13,127 bases of DNA from an uncultured Bacteroidales bacterium (GTDB lineage: Bacteria > Bacteroidota > Bacteroidia > Bacteroidales > Bacteroidaceae), in contig CALCHR010000141.1 of the NCBI GenBank assembly GCA_937901185.1, positions 1 through 13,127 on the forward strand, read 5' to 3'. The translations under genes and the position numbers were made by a program. Every line of letters starts with the position of its first letter. The stretch's first letter is position 1. Below the pieces are notes generated by a model that saw only the letters and a program-made list of their open reading frames with translations, searched no databases and had not been told where the DNA came from. Of the stretch, positions 5,819 to 13,127 are shown piece after piece.

Positions 5819-8800
5819 TCAATTTATTTTGTAATTAAAGCCAGAATGCCGCTCTATATAATCTATTAATGTGTGAACCTTTTTTAATTTTATCTCACGC
5901 GCCAATAAATTTACCTGATAATTGTTATCCCGATTAGAGATATCGAAGAATACACTTATAGTTCCAGATGCATCATTAGCTTCTTGTAAAATCGCCACAA
6001 GTTCCTCTACTACATTCTCATCTAGCATATCCAAGTCTGTAAGAATAGTGATACTATTAATACTTTTCTCATTTACATCCCCCAAGAAGTCTATACGTCC
6101 AATACGCAAGTCCAAAGTATCTTTCCAACGATGTGGTTCAGCACGAGCTGTGATAAAGATACTATTACCCACATTCATATAACCACTCCATTTAGCCCAG
6201 TCCTCACCAAACAAAGCAAGTTCGCCAGCTCCACTATAATCTTCTAGTTTTACAATTCCATAGGGTTTCCCCCCTTCTTTTGTTTGGCCGCAACGTAAAT
6301 CAGTAATAATACCTCCCATCATCAGTTCCTCATTTACTGGAACAGATTTACTATCCCACTCCATCATCGTTACATTACATATTTCTTTCAATACGATTTT
6401 GAATTCATCCAATGGGTGTCCTGATATATAAATTCCAATTAGGTCACGTTCTTTATTTAATCGTTCCAAATCACTCCAGACTCCAAACTCTGTTGGTATT
6501 TCTGGTTTCGCTATATCAATAGTTTCAAGCCCTCCAAATAAAGAAACTGCAGCAGATGCTTTATCAGCTTGATACATCTGACCATAATGCAACCATACAT
6601 CTAAAAAAGACTCTCCCTTACTTGTTATTGCAAAGAATTGTTCTCTCTTAACAGTCCCAAAGCTATCAAACGCACCAGCCAAAACCAAAGTTTCTAAACT
6701 TTTTTTATTGCAGGCTGTCAGACTTACTCTTTCTATAAAATCATAAACGCTAGTGTATTTACCATTACTCTCTCGTTCCTCGATAATGGCTATCACAGCA
6801 TTCTCACCAACACCTTTTATTGCTCCAAGACCAAAGCGAATATCTCCCATAGAGTTTACACTAAACTTTGTAAAACTCTCATTCACATCAGGACCTAAAG
6901 TACGAATGCCCATACTTTTACATTCATCCATCAGTTTGGTGATTTCCGTAATATTGGAAAGGTTTCGGCTCATATTTCCTGCCATATATTGTGCAGGATA
7001 ATTTGCCTTCAAATATGCAGTTTGATAAGCAACCCAAGAATAACAGGTCGCATGACTTTTGTTGAATGCATAGGAAGCAAACGCACGCCAGTCATTCCAT
7101 ATTTTTTCTAGAGTTTTAGGGTCGTATCCTTTAGCTTCTCCACCTTTCAGAAATTTAGGATACATCTGATTCAGTTTATCTATAAGTTTCTTACCCATAG
7201 CTTTACGCAAAGTATCACTTTCTCCACGGGTAAAATCTGCAATTACTCGAGAGAGAAGCATGACTTGCTCTTGATAAACCGTAATGCCGTATGTTTCTTT
7301 CAAATATTTCTCCATACAAGGCAAATCATAGGTAATTGGTTCCTCACCATGCTTACGCTTAATAAACTGAGGAATATACTGCATCGGCCCCGGTCGATAA
7401 AGCGCATTCATAGCTATCAAATCTTCAAAAGTTGTAGGTTGCAACTCTCGAAGATGTTTTTGCATTCCAGGAGATTCAAATTGGAATGTACCAATAGTAC
7501 GACCTTCACAATATAACTGATAGGTAGCCGGGTCTTCAATATCTATTTCATCAATATCTACATCAATACCCAAACTATTCTTTATATTTTCTATAGCTTC
7601 TTTTATAATAGAAAGGGTTTTCAAACCAAGAAAGTCCATTTTAATAAGACCAGTCTCTTCAATAACACTTCCTTCATATTGTGTACAGCGAAGCTTTTCT
7701 TTTGTTTCTTTATCGTCTGCCGTAGACACAGGAACCCAATCAGATATAGGGTCTCGACAAATGATTATGCCACAAGCATGCACGCCTGTATTACGAATAT
7801 TCCCCTCCAACATTTTGGCATAGAGAATAGTATCATGCAACAAAGGATCTGAAGACACTTCTGCTTCACGAAGTTCCGGAATTACAGCTATAGCATTAGG
7901 AAGATTCATCTTAGGAGCCTTACCATCCGGACCTTCTGGTAATTTGTCGGGAATAAGTTTACACAATTTATTACTAGTCTCCAAAGGCAACTTCTGTACT
8001 CGCGCTACATCTTTCAAAGAAGATTTTGTAGCCATTGTACCATAAGTAATAATATGCGCCACCTTCTCTGCTCCATATTTTTCAGTCACCCAATTCAGCA
8101 CTCTTCCTCGTCCATCATCATCAAAGTCAACATCAATATCTGGAAGAGAAATACGGTCAGGATTTAAGAAACGCTCAAACAGCAAATCATACTTAATAGG
8201 ATCCACCTGAGTAATACCCAAGCAATATGCAACAGCACTACCTGCGGCTGAACCACGTCCTGGACCAACAGAGACCCCTAATTGTTCTCGAGCCACTTTA
8301 ATATAGTCTTGCACGATAAGGAAGTAACCAGGAAAGCCCATCGTCTTCATAATATGGAGTTCAAAGTTGATGCGCTCTGCAGTCTCCTCATCAAGAGGAC
8401 TACCATAACGTTTTTTAGCTCCATCATAAGCTAGTTTAGCCAGATAATCGGCTTCAAGCTTGATTCTATATAATTTCTCATAGCCACCAAGCTTTTTAAT
8501 TTTTTCTTTAGCCTCTTCTTCGCTTAATACAACCTTTCCATTTTCGTCTCTCGTAAATTCATTAAACAAATCTTCTTCTGAGAAACGTTCCCGATAACTT
8601 TCCTCTGTACCAAACTCGCGGGGTATATCAAAATTTGGCATAATCGGGCCATGATTGATACTATACTCCTCAACTTTATCACATATTTCACAAGTATTTT
8701 CCAATGCCTCTGGAATATCTGAAAAAATACGATTCATTTCAACCCGAGTTTTGAACCATTCTTGTTTCGTATAAAGCATACGATTGGGGTCATTCAAATC

Positions 8801-9688
8801 TCTACCGGTTGAAAGACAAATCAATCGGTCATGGGCTTCAGCGTTTTCTTCATCTACAAAATGGACATCATTCGTACAGATCAACTTCACATCATGCTTA
8901 CGTGCCAATTCCACTATAGCCTTATTAGCAGTTTGCTGTAAAGGAAATGTATCTCTATTGGCACGTTGCTCTGGATCTGTCACCTCATGACGCTGCAACT
9001 CCAAATAATAGTCCTCCCCAAACACTTGCTTAAACCATTTAACGGCTTTTTCAGCATCTTCTAACTGTCCATTTAATATTTTCTTAGGTATTTCTCCACC
9101 AATACAAGCTGAGCAGACTATGAGGCCTTCATGATAAAGTTCTAAATCCGCATGGTCTGTTCTTGGGCGCATATAAAATCCATCAACCCAAGAACGAGAT
9201 ACCAATTTTATCAGATTGTGATATCCCTTTTCATTTTTGGCTAGAACAATTAAGTGCCAACCAGATTGGTCTATCTTTTGGTCTTTTATTTTTTTATCGC
9301 CTCTACGAGCCACATACATTTCACAACCAAATATAGGTTTGAAATCAAGGACTTTACGCTGCTTATCTATTTCCTTATGGGTTTCCTCAACCAACTGTTC
9401 AACCGACTTTCCGTAATCGCCATCAGACTTATCCTCAGAAATATCATAATTCCCGGCATTGAGTTGAGCCAATTTCTCTTCTGCTTTTTTCAAAGAACCC
9501 TTAGCTTTGCCTTTTACCTTTTCTATATAATTGTAAAACTCCTTTATTCCCATCATATTTCCATGATCGGTCACAGCTATTCCGCGCATTCCATCTTTAA
9601 TTGCCTTATCTACCAGCTTAGGGATGGAAGCCTGACCATCGAGAATAGAATATTGAGTATGAACGTGTAAATGAACAAAGTCTTTCAT
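5819..9688 (-). CDS. dnaE: DNA polymerase III alpha subunit
   Basis: This is the replicative polymerase, 1289 residues, which extends both strands at the fork with the beta clamp. The N-terminal PHP domain shows HLHVH (residues 6-10), TDHGN (40-44), CEMY (122-125) and NDVHF further on. A charged insert of about 60 residues (57-116) lies between the second and third of these. The polymerase core has GPGRGSAAGSAVAY and PDIDVDFDDDGR near 514, holding two catalytic aspartates, and KMDFLGLKTL near 684 with the third. IKGVGENA marks the helix-hairpin-helix, and a C-terminal OB-fold segment begins MMGGIITDLRCGQTKEGG. The ATG at 9688 is preferred: an in-frame TTG at 9697 would add only three residues, and MKDFVHLHVH is the standard start. 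Length fits Bacteroidota DnaE, which is longer than the E. coli protein (1160). trxA and a small gene follow in the same direction. Confidence 0.97.
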   Translation of the reverse strand: MKDFVHLHVHTQYSILDGQASIPKLVDKAIKDGMRGIAVTDHGNMMGIKEFYNYIEKVKGKAKGSLKKAEEKLAQLNAGNYDISEDKSDGDYGKSVEQLVEETHKEIDKQRKVLDFKPIFGCEMYVARRGDKKIKDQKIDQSGWHLIVLAKNEKGYHNLIKLVSRSWVDGFYMRPRTDHADLELYHEGLIVCSACIGGEIPKKILNGQLEDAEKAVKWFKQVFGEDYYLELQRHEVTDPEQRANRDTFPLQQTANKAIVELARKHDVKLICTNDVHFVDEENAEAHDRLICLSTGRDLNDPNRMLYTKQEWFKTRVEMNRIFSDIPEALENTCEICDKVEEYSINHGPIMPNFDIPREFGTEESYRERFSEEDLFNEFTRDENGKVVLSEEEAKEKIKKLGGYEKLYRIKLEADYLAKLAYDGAKKRYGSPLDEETAERINFELHIMKTMGFPGYFLIVQDYIKVAREQLGVSVGPGRGSAAGSAVAYCLGITQVDPIKYDLLFERFLNPDRISLPDIDVDFDDDGRGRVLNWVTEKYGAEKVAHIITYGTMATKSSLKDVARVQKLPLETSNKLCKLIPDKLPEGPDGKAPKMNLPNAIAVIPELREAEVSSDPLLHDTILYAKMLEGNIRNTGVHACGIIICRDPISDWVPVSTADDKETKEKLRCTQYEGSVIEETGLIKMDFLGLKTLSIIKEAIENIKNSLGIDVDIDEIDIEDPATYQLYCEGRTIGTFQFESPGMQKHLRELQPTTFEDLIAMNALYRPGPMQYIPQFIKRKHGEEPITYDLPCMEKYLKETYGITVYQEQVMLLSRVIADFTRGESDTLRKAMGKKLIDKLNQMYPKFLKGGEAKGYDPKTLEKIWNDWRAFASYAFNKSHATCYSWVAYQTAYLKANYPAQYMAGNMSRNLSNITEITKLMDECKSMGIRTLGPDVNESFTKFSVNSMGDIRFGLGAIKGVGENAVIAIIEERESNGKYTSVYDFIERVSLTACNKKSLETLVLAGAFDSFGTVKREQFFAITSKGESFLDVWLHYGQMYQADKASAAVSLFGGLETIDIAKPEIPTEFGVWSDLERLNKERDLIGIYISGHPLDEFKIVLKEICNVTMMEWDSKSVPVNEELMMGGIITDLRCGQTKEGGKPYGIVKLEDYSGAGELALFGEDWAKWSGYMNVGNSIFITARAEPHRWKDTLDLRIGRIDFLGDVNEKSINSITILTDLDMLDENVVEELVAILQEANDASGTISVFFDISNRDNNYQVNLLAREIKLKKVHTLIDYIERHSGFNYKIN

Positions 9689-9754
9689 GTGCTTCAAATT
9701 GATTATCGGAAATGTCTACAAACTTACAAAAAAAGAGGGAAACAGATTTCATAA

Positions 9755-9762
9755 CAAACATA
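9755..9762 (-). promoter_or_regulatory. Candidate -7 box for dnaE
   Basis: TATGTTTG on the minus strand at 9762-9755 fits TAnnTTTG and lies about 67 bases before the dnaE start codon. A second match, TAAGTTTG, lies at 9726-9719. Neither has a TTTG at the expected -33 spacing, so the choice is uncertain. Confidence 0.35.
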
Positions 9763-10090
9763 TTTATCAGAATTATTTAGTATGTAGATATATTCCAAAA
9801 CAAAATTCTGATTCTCAAATAAAGCCTACAGGGTCCATAAATTTTATTCTTATAATAGATGCACCCACATCGAGCCACAGAAATGAAAGCTCTGATGCAG
9901 ATGTTCTCATAAAACAACAGACATCCGTTTCTTGTGGTGGGTTGAAATCAACCACAAAAGGAGAATAATTAGTATTATTCAGAGTGTAAACTCATATAGT
10001 ATTATCTCTAATAGATGTAAATCTATATAGGATTCTAAGTTTAACCTATCAACTCTTTTCAGCACACTATAGTATTAAAAAATCACCTTA

Positions 10091-10187
10091 TGAAACTTTT
10101 GTGTCAAGCGCTTGAAACTTTTGTGTCAACTGCATGAAATTTTTGTGTCAAGCGCATGAAACTTCTGTGTCACGGCTTGAAACTTTT
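10091..10187. repeat. Tandem 22-base repeat, four and a half copies, quasi-palindromic unit
   Basis: Units begin at 10091, 10113, 10135, 10157 and 10178; the first three are 22 bases, the fourth 21, and the fifth is partial. The core is TGAAACTTTTGTGTCA, an imperfect dyad (TGAAAC against GTGTCA, five of six pairs), followed by a 5-6 base spacer: AGCGCT, ACTGCA, AGCGCA, CGGCT. Cores differ by at most one base. The first junction, TCAAGCGCTTGA, is itself a perfect 12-base palindrome. After the partial fifth unit, AGTTTCAA at 10196-10203 mirrors TTGAAACT at 10177-10184. A period close to two helical turns suits an array of protein-binding sites on one DNA face, but function is unknown. Confidence 0.85.
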
Positions 10188-10264
10188 AATATTAGAGTTT
10201 CAATATTGTTTAGGATTATACAAAACCCCAGTAATAAGAGATTATAACCAATCGAAAGGAATAG

Positions 10265-10298
10265 AAAAAATAGTGGCTCACAAAACTGCGAGCCACTA
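10265..10298 (-). terminator. Intrinsic terminator of the GH85 gene
   Basis: TAGTGGCTC at 10271-10279 pairs perfectly with GAGCCACTA at 10290-10298 around a 10-base loop. On the minus strand the stem is followed immediately by TTTTTTCTA. It lies 83 bases after the stop codon of the GH85 gene and should end that transcript before the tandem repeat. Confidence 0.92.
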
Positions 10299-10381
10299 AA
10301 TTCTCTTTTCGTCCTTAGAAATTTATGTATTTTTCCAAATGTAATTCTTTATAAAAATTACAATCTGTTCTCCATTACATA

Positions 10382-13127
10382 TCATTTACTAATTTTGAAA
10401 GAACGGACAGCTTTACCATCCTTAAATATCACTACGACATAAGTACCAGAGGCTACTGTTCCTAAACTAATTGTTTTAAGTTCAGAAGCACGAACATCCA
10501 AAGTAGAAGTTGCCACACGTTGACCGGCAGCACTATACACTCCGACTACATAAGTTCCATCTTGAGCAAAAAGGATATCAGCCTTATTCTCAAATGTACG
10601 AGGATATATAGCATAACCTGCTTCCGGATTTGTCTGTACAGTTTCAATGGCTGTTGCTGTTACTGTAATATAATCCTTAATGGTCTTTTTAACAGAGCCC
10701 CAAGAATTAGTAGCTTCTACAGTAATTTCATACTCACCACTCTCAGGGAATACCACTTCTGCTTTATCAACATCAGCATTTTGAACCTTAGCACCCTCTA
10801 CCAACCATTTAGAAGATTCGTAAGCAATGTTATACACACCTGTGAGTGAAGGTACACCAACGGTTGTAGTAAGTTGATTTTGTTTATGGTCAGTAGTTAC
10901 ATTGTTTTCGCTCTTTCCAATGGTCATATATCCACCCGGCACACGGTCTACACCTTGTCCCATGTTGGGGAAGTAGATTTTACCATCAGAGTCTGTGCGT
11001 GTTTGCTCAAACTTAAAGTAACCTTCCAAGCCTTCGGGGGCAAATCTATAACCCTTCATAGCTTCCAACACTTCTGCTTGTGTAAGTGACTTGCTCCAGA
11101 TTTGAACTTCATCTACCCAACCGGTGAATGATGCCAAGTTGGTCATTGAGCCACCCACATAGAACTTAGCTCCGCGCCAGTTCTTAGGACCACAGCCACG
11201 TGCTTGGCAGTCGATAATCAATTTACCATTGAGGTAAACCTTTTCGTTGCGACCATTCTTCACTACGCAAATGTGATACCAAGTATTGGGCTGGAGTGAG
11301 TAGCCGTCTGAAAGACCATCCACGTCGTTGTTGTGCTCGTAGTTGGGTGTACCAGCTGCCGGACCATCGAAGCTTACAGAAATTTCGTTGGCTGCATTAT
11401 TGCGCTTGAGGTTGTTTTTAGCAGCATAACCAGCAGGACGGATAGCAGTCCACATTTCGCCCCATACAGATTCGGTCCAAGTGCCGCCATAGTTGCGGTT
11501 TACCTTTGTCATAAGGAGTGTACCGAGTGAAGCATGTTCGAACTTTTCTACCTTGAACCAAAGTGCGAATGAGTTGTTATTATATTCACTCATCACATTA
11601 GCATCTACAGTGAATTGGTAAGGTTCTTGCATATAAAGTGATTGAGATACTGTACAAGGAGCATCATTATATTGTGTACCCTTATTGATATCAGCCTTCA
11701 CTTCTACATTATCTACATCACTAACAGCTTTTTCGCTTACTTCTATATTGTTGATTTGTGGCAAGCGACCGGTTTCTTCTGGAGATATGAGAATAATAGA
11801 GCGGTTCATGATACTTTCTCCATTAGAAATAACCTCAACATCATAGCTACCTAAATCTTTAAGTGAAGTAGTCACTGTCAATTTACCTTGAGCTGAAGCA
11901 ACCTTTGCACCTGTTAAAGCATTGTAGATATTGAAATCGCATGCAGGGTGATTGGGGTCTTCGAAACCAATAGTAAACTCTTCGCCGGGTTTGATTACAT
12001 CCTTGTCAATAGTCAAGGTTTCGATCATTGTCAATTCCTTATTGATGACAGGAGACCAAGTAATATCACTCTTAGTTTTACCATCCAAACCTACGGCACG
12101 TACACCGATTTGAATTTCGGGGTTAGATGGATCTAGTGGAGCATCTACTACGTATGCAGCCCAAGAAGTAGTAGTGGTAACGAGGGTTTCCTTGCTACCT
12201 TGCTTCACGAATACTTCGTAGTACCATGCGCCTACTTCTTCGTTGTAGACAGGACATCCGTCATACTTAGCAGGACGGCTTGCTGGTGTACCCATATCAA
12301 ATACCACCTTGAAGTCTGCGCGGTTATAGAAACGCTTCATCACTTCGTGGTGAGTGATCTTCGGTGTATTTGGAGTAACTGCAAATGCTGCAGGCACGAA
12401 TGACATTTCGCCGAGGAGTACTTCATAGTTGGCAGGAGTTTGTTCTGCTGACAAACCTACGTAACCAATCACATCGCCAGCGTTGAGGCCGAAGTCAGAT
12501 GCCTTGAATGTAGCAGTAGTCCACTTATCTTGTTCGCCAGCAGGCAAAGCTACAGTTTGGAAGTTAGCAGTAGCGCCATCTTTTGCTACCATCAACTTCA
12601 AATGACTTTCGTTGCCAGACTTAATCTTATAAACCACCGTGAATTCATCTGCATCATTAGCGACATTCCAACGAGTGGCGAAGAGGCGAAGATCTGAGCG
12701 ATTTGTCTTGCCGTGAAGTTTCAAGCAAGAACCGCCAAACCATGCGTCGTCGTATGTGAAGTCTACTTGTAACGCTTCAGCAGGAACTGTCTTGCCGTCG
12801 CCGTTGTCGATCCACCAACGCCAGGTTGGGAGCATATCTTGCATACCCCAGTTGTACCACTTGTGGTTCCAAGTAGTCACACCATTATCATTGAAGAAAC
12901 GACCATTACCCAAGTTGAAGCGAGTGACAAATGGCACTTCGTTGAGGGTAGAGCGTTCACGTACGGCCTTAGCATAACCATGCCACTTGCCGAGGTCTGA
13001 GAAAGAAGATGTGATATTTGCATCTGTCAAGGCATCCAAATGCGCAGACATATATGCTCGATTTGATGATCTATACTCTAAAGATGACTGGAACAAAGCA
13101 AAAGAGAGACAAAAGGCTATTATTGGA
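10382..13127 (-). CDS. Secreted endo-beta-N-acetylglucosaminidase, GH85-type, 5' end outside window
   Basis: The frame is open to the right edge, giving 914 visible residues and no true start; the first in-frame TTG, at 13096, is not a believable start. WHGYAKAVRERSTLNEVPFV, then FNLGNGRFF and MQDMLPTWRWW, match the end of the GH85 barrel, whose enzymes cut the chitobiose core of N-glycans. The N-x-E catalytic residues expected earlier in the barrel are outside the window. After it come a beta-sandwich (about 12790-12390), an Fn3-like domain (12370-12020), an Ig-like segment (12015-11790) and a LamG/concanavalin-like domain (11640-11060) with TWYHICVVKNG and GWVDEVQIW. A PKD-like segment (10800-10660) and a C-terminal sorting domain with GTYVVGVYSAAGQRV, ending FKISK, complete it. 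This tail resembles type IX secretion signals, so surface display or release is inferred. The stop is followed by a strong terminator. Base composition varies between domains. Confidence 0.88.
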   Translation of the reverse strand, partial: PIIAFCLSFALFQSSLEYRSSNRAYMSAHLDALTDANITSSFSDLGKWHGYAKAVRERSTLNEVPFVTRFNLGNGRFFNDNGVTTWNHKWYNWGMQDMLPTWRWWIDNGDGKTVPAEALQVDFTYDDAWFGGSCLKLHGKTNRSDLRLFATRWNVANDADEFTVVYKIKSGNESHLKLMVAKDGATANFQTVALPAGEQDKWTTATFKASDFGLNAGDVIGYVGLSAEQTPANYEVLLGEMSFVPAAFAVTPNTPKITHHEVMKRFYNRADFKVVFDMGTPASRPAKYDGCPVYNEEVGAWYYEVFVKQGSKETLVTTTTSWAAYVVDAPLDPSNPEIQIGVRAVGLDGKTKSDITWSPVINKELTMIETLTIDKDVIKPGEEFTIGFEDPNHPACDFNIYNALTGAKVASAQGKLTVTTSLKDLGSYDVEVISNGESIMNRSIILISPEETGRLPQINNIEVSEKAVSDVDNVEVKADINKGTQYNDAPCTVSQSLYMQEPYQFTVDANVMSEYNNNSFALWFKVEKFEHASLGTLLMTKVNRNYGGTWTESVWGEMWTAIRPAGYAAKNNLKRNNAANEISVSFDGPAAGTPNYEHNNDVDGLSDGYSLQPNTWYHICVVKNGRNEKVYLNGKLIIDCQARGCGPKNWRGAKFYVGGSMTNLASFTGWVDEVQIWSKSLTQAEVLEAMKGYRFAPEGLEGYFKFEQTRTDSDGKIYFPNMGQGVDRVPGGYMTIGKSENNVTTDHKQNQLTTTVGVPSLTGVYNIAYESSKWLVEGAKVQNADVDKAEVVFPESGEYEITVEATNSWGSVKKTIKDYITVTATAIETVQTNPEAGYAIYPRTFENKADILFAQDGTYVVGVYSAAGQRVATSTLDVRASELKTISLGTVASGTYVVVIFKDGKAVRSFKISK

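Larger units (their letters stand above)
9689..10264. other. Gene-free region upstream of dnaE with several inverted repeats
   Basis: I find no convincing gene on either strand here. It should contain the dnaE promoter and holds several small structures. A stem joins 9932-9938 to 9951-9957 (TTGTGGT and ACCACAA), with a competing inner stem formed by GTTG and CAAC. A short palindrome ATAGAT-GTAA-ATCTAT lies at 10011-10026. AGTATTA recurs near 9971, 9998 and 10069. The 22-base tandem array at 10091-10187 is listed separately. A plus-strand frame at 9687-9968 has low-complexity, unconvincing protein character. A regulatory region or small RNA is possible but not shown. Confidence 0.6.

Noticed and set aside
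9254..9670. Plus-strand open frame of 138 residues opposite the start of dnaE
   Set aside because: It is entirely antisense to the conserved PHP domain of dnaE, and its Phe/Ile/Leu richness follows from the complementary Lys/Glu-rich insert rather than a true membrane protein.
9687..9968. Plus-strand frame of 93 residues in the gene-free region upstream of dnaE
   Set aside because: No family resemblance, no suitable promoter, and composition typical of random AT-rich DNA; it also begins at the dnaE start region.
10091..10203. CRISPR array
   Set aside because: Repeats are 22 bases head to tail with only 5-6 base variable gaps; there are no spacers of about 30 bases and no cas genes nearby.
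13094..13096. TTG as the start of the GH85 gene
   Set aside because: The frame stays open to the window edge, and the encoded protein begins inside a GH85 barrel, so the true start is outside. The hydrophobic run just upstream (PIIAFCLSFALF) is better read as a barrel strand than as a signal peptide.

Overview
The window looks like chromosomal DNA from a Bacteroidota bacterium, most likely order Bacteroidales (Bacteroides/Phocaeicola/Prevotella-like). The grounds are protein sequence character (Bacteroidales-type HU, RpiB, transketolase and DnaE), TAnnTTTG -7 promoter boxes with an upstream TTTG-like element in place of sigma70 boxes, no obvious Shine-Dalgarno sequences, and a secreted glycan enzyme ending in a type IX secretion-like sorting domain. 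Every gene I can support is on the minus strand, so transcription runs from high to low coordinates.

Layout, low to high coordinates: a strong intrinsic terminator (about 115-165); rng, ribonuclease G (181-1752); a 153-base leader with a long hairpin; a 29-residue very basic protein of the mS38/AURKAIP1-COX24 type (1906-1995); an HU-family protein with its own promoter (2040-2315, promoter near 2360-2391). Next comes a two-gene pentose phosphate operon, tkt then rpiB, with 1 base between stop and start and a near-consensus Bacteroidota promoter (4914-4944). Then dnaE, trxA and a small acidic hypothetical gene (9688 down to 5081) run in series; the last two overlap by one base as TAATG and end at a clear terminator (5041-5071).

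Upstream of dnaE is a gene-free stretch of almost 700 bases (9689-10381). It holds small inverted repeats and, at 10091-10187, about four and a half tandem copies of a 22-base unit built on a quasi-palindrome; this is the least explained structure in the window. It is followed by a textbook terminator (10265-10298) belonging to the last gene, a large secreted endo-beta-N-acetylglucosaminidase of the GH85 type. That gene enters from the right edge, so its 5' part, including the expected catalytic residues, lies outside the window.

The left three quarters is housekeeping: RNA turnover, nucleoid and ribosome-associated proteins, pentose phosphate carbon flow, replication and redox. The right end is a glycan-foraging gene. 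I do not see an unknown multi-gene system. The best leads are the 22-base iterated repeat, the 29-residue ribosome-type gene, the HU arm lacking the usual intercalating proline, the DnaE with an apparently intact PHP site, and the composition mosaic in the GH85 gene.
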